In this document: one piece after another, positions 1-7,394 of the stretch | Layout: each line of letters starts with the position of its first letter | How positions within the stretch are numbered: position 1 is the stretch's first letter | Assembly (NCBI RefSeq): GCF_036227265.1 | Contig: NZ_CP109446.1 | Span: forward strand, 657,501-721,500 | DNA from: Streptomyces sp. NBC_01476 | GTDB lineage: Bacteria; Actinomycetota; Actinomycetes; Streptomycetales; Streptomycetaceae | Direction: 5' to 3' | Length of the DNA stretch: 64,000 nucleotides | The notes under the pieces: model-generated | The model's input: the letters and a program-made list of their open reading frames with translations, nothing else | What the model was told of the DNA's origin: nothing | Database searches by the model: none | Position numbers and translations under genes: made by a program

Positions 1-45
1 GGTAGTGACGACACCCCTGTTGAGCTCCGTACTCAGGAGGCTTCC

Positions 46-495
46 ATGACCACCGTTTCGTCGCCGCTCGCCGGTCGGGCCGTCGGACTCGACCAGGTTC
101 CCGATCCGGTGTTCTCCGGCGCGATGGTGGGACCCGGGACCGCGGTCGATCCGCTCAGGGAGCAGACCGACGCGGTGTCCCCGGTGGACGGCGTCATCGT
201 CTCCCTGCACCCGCACGCGTTCGTGGTGGTGGACGACGAGGGACACGGGGTACTGACGCATCTGGGTGTGGACACCGTGCAGCTCAATGGCGAAGGCTTC
301 GAGCTGTTGGCCGCCAAGGGCGACAGTGTGGTCCGCGGTCAGGGGATCGTGCGGTGGAACCCGGCTTCCGTGGAGGCGGCCGGGAAGTCCCCGGTGTGTC
401 CGGTGATCGCACTGGAGGCCACCGGGGCAGCGCTCAGCGAGGTCATCGACGCCGGGGACATCGTCGCCGGGGACACCCTCTTCAACTGGAAGTAG
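46..495 (+). CDS. crr: PTS glucose-type EIIA component (EIIA-Glc/Crr)
   Basis: Cytosolic phosphocarrier of the PEP-dependent phosphotransferase system. It accepts phosphate from HPr and passes it to membrane EIIB/EIIC sugar permeases. The 149-residue length is normal for a single-domain EIIA-Glc. The two active-site histidines sit 15 residues apart: His57 in SLHPHA and phospho-accepting His72 in VLTHLGVDTV. That matches His75/His90 of the E. coli protein. The ATG is preceded by AGGAGG at 35-40. ptsI follows after 4 bases, so the two are co-transcribed. In Streptomyces crr and ptsI are known DasR targets, but the promoter lies left of the window, so this cannot be checked here. Confidence 0.93.
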   Translation: MTTVSSPLAGRAVGLDQVPDPVFSGAMVGPGTAVDPLREQTDAVSPVDGVIVSLHPHAFVVVDDEGHGVLTHLGVDTVQLNGEGFELLAAKGDSVVRGQGIVRWNPASVEAAGKSPVCPVIALEATGAALSEVIDAGDIVAGDTLFNWK

Positions 496-499
496 TGAG

Positions 500-2176
500 A
501 TGGGGATGGAGACAACACTGCGAGGTGTGGGCGTCAGCCACGGTGTGGCGATCGGCGAGGTACGGCACATGGGCACAGCCGTGCTGGAACCGCCGGCCAA
601 GCAGATCCGGCCGGAGGACGCCGCGCGTGAGCAGGGCCGTGCCCGTCAGGCGGTGGAGGCGGTCGCCGCCGATCTGACCGCCCGCGGCCATCTGGCCGGG
701 GGTGACGCACAGGCGGTGCTGGAGGCCCAGGCGCTGATGGCGCAGGACCCGGAGCTGATCGCCGATGTCGAACGCCGGATCGCGGTGGGCAGTACGGCCG
801 AACGGGCGGTGTACGACGCTTTCGCCTCCTATCGGGCGCTGCTGGCCGGCGCGGGTGAGTATCTGGCCGGCCGGGTCGCGGACCTGGATGATGTCCGCAA
901 CCGGATCGTGGCGCGGCTGCTCGGTGTGCCGATGCCGGGTGTGCCGGACAGCGATGAGCCCTATGTGCTCGTCGCACGGGATCTGGCGCCGGCCGACACC
1001 GCGCTGCTCGACCCGGCGCTGGTGCTCGGTTTTGTGACCGAGGAGGGCGGGCCCACCAGCCACAGCGCGATTCTGGCCCGGGCGCTGGGTGTACCGGCGG
1101 TGGTGGCGCTTCCCAGGGCCACGGATCTGGCCGAGGGCACGGTCGTGGCGGTGGACGGCAGTTCCGGCGAGGTGTTCGTGGAGCCGAGCGCGGCGAAGCG
1201 GACCGCGTTGACCGAGGCCGCTGCCGCACGGAAGGCGGCGCTGGCCGCTTCGTCGGGGCCCGGGGCGACGTCGGACGGGCACAAGGTGCCGTTGCTGGCG
1301 AACATCGGTGGTCCGGCGGACGTGCCGGCCGCCGTCGAGGCGGGGGCGGAGGGTGTGGGGCTGTTCCGTACCGAGTTCCTTTTCCTGGACGATTCCGCGA
1401 ACGCGCCGTCGGTGGAGAAGCAGGTCGGGGCGTACCGGCAGGTGCTGGAGGCGTTTCCCGAGGGACGGGTGGTCGTCCGGGTGCTGGACGCCGGGGCGGA
1501 CAAGCCGCTGGACTTCCTGACGCCGGGGGACGAGCCGAACCCGGCGCTGGGGGTGCGCGGGTTGCGGACGCTGCTCGATCACCCCGAGGTGCTGCGCACG
1601 CAGCTGCGGGCGCTCACCCTCGCGGCCGAGGGGTTGCCGGTGCATCTGGAGGTCATGGCCCCGATGGTGGCCGACCGCCAGGATGCGAAGGCTTTCGCCG
1701 ACGCGTGCCGCGAGGCGGGCCTGCCGGCGAAGTTCGGGGTCATGGTGGAGATCCCCGCGGCGGCGCTGCGGGCCCGGTCGGTGCTCCAGGAGGTGGAGTT
1801 CATCTCGCTGGGCACCAATGACCTGGCGCAGTACACCTTCGCGGCGGACCGGCAGGCCGGCGCCGTGTCCCGGTACCAGGATCCGTGGCAGCCGGCGCTG
1901 CTGGACCTGGTGGCGTCCGCCGCCGACGGGGCGCGGGCCGAGGGCAAGAGCTGCGGCGTGTGCGGTGAGGCGGCGGCGGACCCGCTGCTCGCGTGTGTGC
2001 TGGTCGGTCTCGGTGTCACCAGCCTTTCCATGGGTGCGGCGTCGATTCCGTATGTTCGGGCGACGCTGGCGAAGCACACGCTGGCCCAGTGCGAGCGTGC
2101 GGCTTCGGCCGCGCGGGCGACCGACAGTGCGGAGGGCGCCCGCCGGGCCGCGCAGGGGGTGCTGTCCGGCGAGTAG
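500..2176 (+). CDS. ptsI: PTS enzyme I (phosphoenolpyruvate-protein phosphotransferase)
   Basis: Takes phosphate from phosphoenolpyruvate and gives it to HPr, starting the PTS cascade. The 558 residues fit enzyme I. The phosphohistidine motif GGPTSHSAILAR (His188) is followed by the PEP-utilising TIM-barrel domain, with GLFRTEFLF, VMVEIPAA, LGTNDLAQY and the C-terminal CGVCGEAAADP containing the active-site cysteine. It starts 4 bases after the crr stop. A second in-frame ATG at 506 (METTLRG...) is an equally plausible start. Neither HPr nor a sugar permease is in the window, so those partners are encoded elsewhere. DhaM at the right end of the window would depend on this EI. Confidence 0.95.
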   Translation: MGMETTLRGVGVSHGVAIGEVRHMGTAVLEPPAKQIRPEDAAREQGRARQAVEAVAADLTARGHLAGGDAQAVLEAQALMAQDPELIADVERRIAVGSTAERAVYDAFASYRALLAGAGEYLAGRVADLDDVRNRIVARLLGVPMPGVPDSDEPYVLVARDLAPADTALLDPALVLGFVTEEGGPTSHSAILARALGVPAVVALPRATDLAEGTVVAVDGSSGEVFVEPSAAKRTALTEAAAARKAALAASSGPGATSDGHKVPLLANIGGPADVPAAVEAGAEGVGLFRTEFLFLDDSANAPSVEKQVGAYRQVLEAFPEGRVVVRVLDAGADKPLDFLTPGDEPNPALGVRGLRTLLDHPEVLRTQLRALTLAAEGLPVHLEVMAPMVADRQDAKAFADACREAGLPAKFGVMVEIPAAALRARSVLQEVEFISLGTNDLAQYTFAADRQAGAVSRYQDPWQPALLDLVASAADGARAEGKSCGVCGEAAADPLLACVLVGLGVTSLSMGAASIPYVRATLAKHTLAQCERAASAARATDSAEGARRAAQGVLSGE

Positions 2177-2180
2177 GGCC

Positions 2181-2224
2181 GCCGGCCCCTGCCCGGTCGC
2201 CGGGGTGATCGGGCAGGGGGCGGC
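2181..2224. terminator. Bidirectional terminator hairpin after ptsI
   Basis: A 15-base arm at 2181-2195 (GCCGGCCCCTGCCCG) pairs with 2210-2224 (CGGGCAGGGGGCGGC) with one mismatch across a 14-base loop. It lies just after the ptsI stop and just before the end of the convergent gene 2238-3245, so it can serve both. There is no U-tract, which is usual for Streptomyces. Confidence 0.75.
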
Positions 2225-2237
2225 CTGCTGGCGTGCT

Positions 2238-3245
2238 CTACCGTCCAGGCAGGTGCTCCTGCCGTGGTGGTGGCAGTGGCAGTCCCGCGCGGTAGCGGAC
2301 GCCGGGCTCCGGCGGTACGGGGTCGCCGGTCTCCGGGTCGGTGCAGTAGGCGCTGAAGACCTCTGCCTCGGTCAGTGGGTGGGGTTCGCCTTTCCGCAGT
2401 GACCAGCCCCGTACCGTCTCGGCGCCGGTCGCGTCCGTTGTGCGGACCACCAGGCCGCCCGGCCGCCGGATGGTGGCTTCTCCCGCGGCCATGATCGTGC
2501 AGACGACGAGGGCGTCCGCCTCCGCGATGTCCACCTCGCCGTCCTCGTCGGCCTCGATCTCGACGGCCGCGAGCAGGGGTGGGCTGTCCGGCGCCGGGAG
2601 GCTGCAGACGACGTGGTGGGCGCCGGGGCCGATGGCTTCGATGACGCGCAGGAGGGTGTGCGAGGCGCGGTCGAAGGCGCAGTGGGCGAGGTCCCGGTCG
2701 CAGTCGGGGCAGGGTCCCGCGTCCATCAGGGCGTCGGTGGCCCGCTCCCAGGTGGCCCTGCGGTCGGCTTCGCGGGCGAGGTGGGAGCGCAGCTGTGTGA
2801 TGTGCTGCCCTTCGTACGGCACGGCGGGGCCGGCCGTGGTGACGTCGGCGACGTAGCGGGTGCGGGTCTGTGGGGAGTCCGGTGGCTGGCGGGTGCTCTC
2901 GCAGTAGTGGGTGTAGGCGTCCGGGTCGAAGAGGGTGACGGCGATGTGGGTGCCCTGGGCGTGCAGGCTGTGCAGAAGCCCGTCGAGGTGGTGCAGGTAG
3001 ACGGCGTACTCGTCGAAGGGGAAGCTCCGGTCGCCGGTCATGAGGGCGAAGTCCTGGTCGTCCAGGAGCAGTCCGACGACGACGGGGGCTTCCTTGCGCA
3101 GGGCCCGCCGGTAGCGGTTGCGCTGCCGGGAGGTGCCCGCTGTCCGCCGTGAGGTGGCGCCGCGGTGTCCGCCGCTCCCCCGGCGGTCGTCGGCCGTCCG
3201 CTTGCGCCCGGCTCCTCGTGCTCCGTCGTTCCTGGTCTGTGTCAT
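2238..3245 (-). CDS. Hypothetical protein with a Cys-rich CPDCDRDLAHC motif
   Basis: I do not recognise this family. The 335-residue product has a very basic, Gly/Arg-rich N-terminus (about residues 1-55) and then an acidic globular region. The globular part contains CPDCDRDLAHC, a possible small metal site, and a segment reading EIEADEDGEVD. The ATG at 3245 is chosen because the coding strand reads GGAGGGGG 7 bases upstream. A start 21 codons further up (3308) lacks a ribosome binding site. It stands alone, convergent with ptsI and divergent from the chitinase. No signal peptide or membrane helix is seen, so it is probably cytosolic. The N-terminus suggests contact with nucleic acid, but that is only a guess from charge. 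Confidence 0.75.
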   Translation of the reverse strand: MTQTRNDGARGAGRKRTADDRRGSGGHRGATSRRTAGTSRQRNRYRRALRKEAPVVVGLLLDDQDFALMTGDRSFPFDEYAVYLHHLDGLLHSLHAQGTHIAVTLFDPDAYTHYCESTRQPPDSPQTRTRYVADVTTAGPAVPYEGQHITQLRSHLAREADRRATWERATDALMDAGPCPDCDRDLAHCAFDRASHTLLRVIEAIGPGAHHVVCSLPAPDSPPLLAAVEIEADEDGEVDIAEADALVVCTIMAAGEATIRRPGGLVVRTTDATGAETVRGWSLRKGEPHPLTEAEVFSAYCTDPETGDPVPPEPGVRYRAGLPLPPPRQEHLPGR

Positions 3246-3416
3246 GGGTTTTCCCCCTCCGGTTCCGGCCGCCGCGGGACCGGTGTCCCACAGCTCGACC
3301 GTGCTCACTCACCGTAACCGGACCCTCTGACAACGGCCGGTCCGGCCGGAGCCGTGCCCCGGGGTTCCCGGGCTACAGGGGACTGATGCGACGTCAGGGG
3401 CCGCGTGACGGCCCTC

Positions 3417-3446
3417 TTGACGGCGGTACAGCGGGTCAAGTATCCA
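3417..3446 (+). promoter_or_regulatory. Predicted vegetative promoter of the chitinase gene
   Basis: TTGACG at 3417-3422 and TATCCA at 3441-3446 are separated by 18 bases. This fits a HrdB-type -35/-10 pair. It predicts a transcript start near 3453, just upstream of the dre-like palindrome at 3461-3474. Confidence 0.5.
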
Positions 3447-3460
3447 GAACGCGGGCGGCA

Positions 3461-3474
3461 TTGGTACAGACCAA
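3461..3474. promoter_or_regulatory. dre-like operator (DasR-responsive element)
   Basis: TTGGTACAGACCAA is a near-perfect palindrome matching the core of the DasR site (TGGTCTAGACCA; here TGGTACAGACCA). It lies 14 bases before the chitinase ATG and downstream of the predicted -10. A GntR-family DasR repressor released by glucosamine-6-phosphate would therefore block transcription here. Sites of this kind are established at Streptomyces chitinase and pts promoters. Confidence 0.7.
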
Positions 3475-3487
3475 ATGGGAGTCCGGT

Positions 3488-5080
3488 ATGCGAAGATCCC
3501 TCACCCTCCTTCTCGCGCTCTTCGGCACGCTCATCCTGTTCCTCGCTCCTCCCGCGTCGGCGGCCGGCGGCGTCGGCGCCACCTTCGCCAAGACCTCGGA
3601 CTGGGGCAGCGGCTACCAGGCGCAGTACACGGTCCTCAACGGCAGCAGCGCCACGATCAGTTCATGGAAGGTCGAGTTCGACCTGCCGGCCGGCAGCAGT
3701 GTCGGCAGCTACTGGGACGCGCTGCTCACCCAGAGCGGGACGCACTACACCTTCACCAACCGCGACTACAACGGGTCCCTCGCGCCGAACGCCTCCGCGG
3801 TCTTCGGGTGGGTGAACTCCGGCCCCGGCACGCCCGCCAACTGCAAGCTCAACGGCGGATCCTGCGACGCGGGCGGCAGCACCGGGGGCGGCGGCAGCGA
3901 CACCACTCCCCCGTCGGTCCCCGGCGGCGTCACCGTGGGGTCGGCCACCAGTTCCTCGCTGACCGTGCACTGGAACGCCTCCACCGACAACTCCGGCTCG
4001 GTGGCGGGCTACGAGGTCTCCCGGAACGGCGCGGCCCCCGTCGCCGTGACCGGCACCTCCTACACCGCTTCCGGCCTCGCCGCCGCCACCTCCTACTCCT
4101 TCCAGGTGCGGGCCAAGGACGCGGCCGGCAACACCTCGGCGTACAGCGCGGCCGTCTCCGGCACCACCAGCGCGACCGGCGGCGGGGGCGGCAACCCGGC
4201 GCCCGGCCTGATCCGTACCGCTCCCTACGTCGACATGGGCGCGTGGCCGACGCCCAGTCTCACCGCGATGTCCCAGGCCAGTGGGGTGAAGAGCTTCACG
4301 CTCGGCTTCGTCACGTCGGCCGGCTGCAAGGCTTCGTGGTTCAACGCCTACGACCCGCGGCAGGCGTGGGCCAAGGACCAGATCGATGCGATCAGGGCGG
4401 CCGGCGGGGACGTGAAGATCTCCTTCGGCGGTGCAAGCGGCATCGAACTGGCCCAGGCGTGCTCCTCGGTCGACGCTCTCACCACCGAGTACGCGGCGGT
4501 GGTGGACGCCTACAGCCTCTCCTACGCCGACTTCGACATCGAGGGTGCGGCGGTCGCCGAACCCGCGTCGATCGCGCTGCGCTCCCAGGCCCTGGCCAAG
4601 CTCCAGCAGACCCACCCCGGTCTGCGGATCTCGCTGACCCTCCCGGTACTGCCCAACGGCCTGACCTCCGACGGGCTGAACGTCGTCACCGCGGCGAAGA
4701 ACGCGGGCGTCAACCTGGACATGGTCAACGCGATGGCCATGGACTACTACCAGAACGTCGACTACGGCGACGCGGCGGTCCAGGCCGCCAACAGCCTGTT
4801 CAGCCAGCTCACATCGCTCTACCCGGGCAAGTCCGACGCCCAGGTGTGGGCGATGGTGGGGGTCACCCCGATGCTCGGCCAGAACGACGACGGGCACATC
4901 TACAACCAGGCCGACGCGCAGCAGCTCGTCACCTTCGCCAGGAGCAAGCACCTGGGCATGCTCTCGTTCTGGGAAGAGGGCCGGGACGCCAACGCCTGCA
5001 CCGGCGCCCTGTACAAGTGCACCAACATCTCCCAGGCGCCGTACGAGTTCTCGAAGATCTTCGCCCCGTACACAGGCTGA
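3488..5080 (+). CDS. Secreted chitinase: CBM2 - FnIII - GH18
   Basis: Extracellular endochitinase of 530 residues that hydrolyses beta-1,4 bonds in chitin. In order: a signal peptide (about 1-27, cleavage after PASAA), a family 2 cellulose/chitin-binding module (about 29-128), a Gly/Ser linker, a fibronectin III domain (about 138-228), a Gly linker, and a GH18 barrel (about 240-530). The GH18 catalytic signature reads YADFDIEG with Glu352 as the acid. The ATG at 3488 is chosen because it starts the signal peptide and has GGGAG 6 bases upstream; longer frames begin before the promoter. The dre-like site immediately upstream predicts induction by chitin products through DasR. The layout resembles the ChiC/ChiD-type enzymes of Streptomyces, but I cannot say which one. 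Confidence 0.93.
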   Translation: MRRSLTLLLALFGTLILFLAPPASAAGGVGATFAKTSDWGSGYQAQYTVLNGSSATISSWKVEFDLPAGSSVGSYWDALLTQSGTHYTFTNRDYNGSLAPNASAVFGWVNSGPGTPANCKLNGGSCDAGGSTGGGGSDTTPPSVPGGVTVGSATSSSLTVHWNASTDNSGSVAGYEVSRNGAAPVAVTGTSYTASGLAAATSYSFQVRAKDAAGNTSAYSAAVSGTTSATGGGGGNPAPGLIRTAPYVDMGAWPTPSLTAMSQASGVKSFTLGFVTSAGCKASWFNAYDPRQAWAKDQIDAIRAAGGDVKISFGGASGIELAQACSSVDALTTEYAAVVDAYSLSYADFDIEGAAVAEPASIALRSQALAKLQQTHPGLRISLTLPVLPNGLTSDGLNVVTAAKNAGVNLDMVNAMAMDYYQNVDYGDAAVQAANSLFSQLTSLYPGKSDAQVWAMVGVTPMLGQNDDGHIYNQADAQQLVTFARSKHLGMLSFWEEGRDANACTGALYKCTNISQAPYEFSKIFAPYTG

Positions 5081-5116
5081 ACAGCCCGGCTGTGGAGGCC
5101 CGTTCAGCAGTATGAG

Positions 5117-5171
5117 CCGCTTCTACGAGCGGCCGCCGGCCCGGTCCGCGGCGAGCCGCTCGTAGAAGCGG
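5117..5171. terminator. Perfect 17-bp inverted repeat overlapping the acetoacetyl-CoA synthetase stop codon
   Basis: CCGCTTCTACGAGCGGC at 5117-5133 is the exact reverse complement of GCCGCTCGTAGAAGCGG at 5155-5171, with a 21-base loop. One arm contains the stop codon of the minus-strand gene ending at 5123; the other encodes its last FYER residues. It also lies 37 bases after the chitinase stop, so it probably ends both convergent transcripts. Confidence 0.75.
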
Positions 5172-7159
5172 AGCACCCCGAGGTCGTCCACCGAGCCGGG
5201 GTTGACCGCCTTCTCCAGTGAGGTGCCTTGCAGCAGCCGCTTGACCGGGACCTCGATGCGCTTGCCGGTGAGGGTGTGCGGGACCCCGGGCACCGCGATG
5301 ATCTCGTCGGGGACGTGCCGCGGGGAGAGTTCACCGCGGATCGCGGCGCGGATCCGGTCCCGGAGCGGGTCGTCCAGGGCGGCGCCGTCGGCGAGCTGGA
5401 CGAAGAGCGGCATCCAGTAGCCGCCGTCGGGCTGTTCGATGCCGATGACGAGTGATTCGCGGATCTCCGGGAGGCGTTCGACGACCTCGTAGATGTCCGA
5501 GGAACCCATCCGGACGCCCTGCCGGTTGAGGGTGGAGTCGGAGCGGCCGTGGATGACGACGGTGCCGCGGTCGGTGAGCGTGATCCAGTCGCCGTGCCGC
5601 CACACGCCGGGGAACATCTCGAAGTAGCTCTCGCGGTAGCGGGTGCCGCCCGGGTCGTTCCAGAACCGGATCGGCATCGAGGGCATGGGGTTGGTCACGA
5701 CGAGTTCGCCGACCTCACCGGACACCGGGCGGCCTTGCGCGTCCCACGCCTGCAGGTCCGTACCCAGGCAGGCGGCCTGGAGTTCGCCGATGTGGACCGG
5801 CAGGGTCGGCACCCCGCCGGCGAAGCAGCTGCACACATCGGTGCCACCGCTGACCGAGGCGATCCAGAGGTCCTCCTTGACCTCGTCGTGGAGCCAGCGG
5901 AAACCGTCAGGTGGCAGCGGGGAGCCGGTGGTGGCGACGCAGTCGACCGCCGAGAGGCCGAAGGCGCGGCCGGGGTGGATGCCGGCCTTGCGGCAGGCGA
6001 TGACATAGGCGGCGGAGGTGCCGAAGACGGTGCTGCCGGTGAGTTCCGCGACCCGCCACTGGGCGGAGATGTCGGGGAAGCCGGGGCTGCCGTCGTAAAG
6101 CACGATGGTGGCGCCCGCGAGCAGGCCGCCGACCAGGAAGTTCCACATCATCCAGCCGGTGGAGGTGTACCAGAAGAAGCGGTCGCCGGGGCCGAGGTCG
6201 AGGTGGAGGCCGGTCTGCTTGAGGTGTTCCAGCAGGATGCCGCCCTGGGACTGGACGATCGCCTTGGGCAGGCCGGTGGTGCCGGAGGAGTACAGGACCC
6301 ACAGCGGGTGGTCGAACGCGACCTGCTCGTAGGCAGGTTCCTCCGTGCCGGCGGTCAACGCCGTCCAGTCCAGGGCGCCTTCCGGGGCCACCGTGTCCAG
6401 CAGCGGGATGTGGACGGTGGCGCGCAACGACGGGAGTCCGGCGCGCAGTTCGGCGACCTCCGCGGTGCGGTCGTGGGTCTTCCCGCCGTAGCGGTAGCCG
6501 TCGACGGTGAAGAGCACCACGGGCTCGACCTGCTGGAAGCGGTCGAGGACACTGCGGGCGCCGAAGTCGGGGGCGCAGGAGGTCCAGACGCCGCCGACGG
6601 CCGCGGTGGCGAGCAGGGCGACGACGGCCTGCGGGATGTTCGGCAGGTAGCCGCTCACCCGGTCGCCGGGGGCGACGCCGAGCCGGCGCAGCGCCGCCGC
6701 CAACGAGGCGACCTGCCGGGCGAGTTCGGCCCAGCTGACGGTTCCTGGCCGCTGCCGTTCGTCGAGGTGCAGCAGTGCGGGCTGTGCGGCCCGCGCCGGG
6801 TCGAGTGCGGGGCGCAGCGCGTGTTCGGCGTAGTTGAGGCGGGCGCCGGGGAACCAGCGGGCGCCGGGCATCGCCGGGTCGGCGAGCACCGTCTCGTACG
6901 GACTGGAGAAGCGGACGTCGTACCACTCGGCCAGGGCCCCCCAGAACGCCTCGGGTTCGCGGACGGACCAGGAGTGCAGGGCGGTGTAGTCGGCCTGCGG
7001 GTCTGCGGCGCGGGGGGCAGGGGCACCGTGCCGGCCGGCCGCCCAGCGGTGGAAGCGGGTGAGCTGCGCGCGGGCGACACGCTCGGGGCCCGGCGTCCAC
7101 AGCGGCTGCGGGGCGTCCGCCGGTTCCGCGGGGGCGGCGGGCTCGGGCGTGGTGCTCAT
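5123..7159 (-). CDS. Acetoacetyl-CoA synthetase (acetoacetate-CoA ligase)
   Basis: ATP-dependent, AMP-forming ligase that makes acetoacetyl-CoA from acetoacetate. This feeds ketone-body and polyester/polyketide precursor metabolism in the cytosol. The 678 residues match the acetoacetyl-CoA synthetase subfamily of the ANL superfamily. The phosphate-binding loop YSSGTTGLPKAIVQSQGG, the motif FFWYTSTGWMMWN, the hinge-type HGRSDSTLNRQGVRMG and a C-terminal LTGKRIEVPVK carrying the catalytic lysine are all visible. The N-terminal 30 residues are Ala/Pro-rich. The gene is monocistronic, convergent with the chitinase and divergent from the GH31 gene. Acetyl-CoA synthetase is less likely given the long N-terminal cap and the FW..GW..WN motif. 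Confidence 0.88.
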   Translation of the reverse strand: MSTTPEPAAPAEPADAPQPLWTPGPERVARAQLTRFHRWAAGRHGAPAPRAADPQADYTALHSWSVREPEAFWGALAEWYDVRFSSPYETVLADPAMPGARWFPGARLNYAEHALRPALDPARAAQPALLHLDERQRPGTVSWAELARQVASLAAALRRLGVAPGDRVSGYLPNIPQAVVALLATAAVGGVWTSCAPDFGARSVLDRFQQVEPVVLFTVDGYRYGGKTHDRTAEVAELRAGLPSLRATVHIPLLDTVAPEGALDWTALTAGTEEPAYEQVAFDHPLWVLYSSGTTGLPKAIVQSQGGILLEHLKQTGLHLDLGPGDRFFWYTSTGWMMWNFLVGGLLAGATIVLYDGSPGFPDISAQWRVAELTGSTVFGTSAAYVIACRKAGIHPGRAFGLSAVDCVATTGSPLPPDGFRWLHDEVKEDLWIASVSGGTDVCSCFAGGVPTLPVHIGELQAACLGTDLQAWDAQGRPVSGEVGELVVTNPMPSMPIRFWNDPGGTRYRESYFEMFPGVWRHGDWITLTDRGTVVIHGRSDSTLNRQGVRMGSSDIYEVVERLPEIRESLVIGIEQPDGGYWMPLFVQLADGAALDDPLRDRIRAAIRGELSPRHVPDEIIAVPGVPHTLTGKRIEVPVKRLLQGTSLEKAVNPGSVDDLGVLRFYERLAADRAGGRS

Positions 7160-7394
7160 CTGGCGGCTCCCGGACGGTACGCGTCGTTGCGTGGCTGCTG
7201 GGTCCCGGGCGGGGGTCTCCCGCCGCGGGGGGCTGGGCAGGACGATGCCATGTGATCGTCCGGTACGCCAGGGCGGCTCCCGGGGCGCCGCGGGACGGCC
7301 GTGTGACGCGCGTCGATGATCCGGGCGGCCCCTTGCAGGTGAACGCTGACTGAACGGGCGGCGCCGATGGTGGTTTCAGTGCGAAAGTTGGCAC

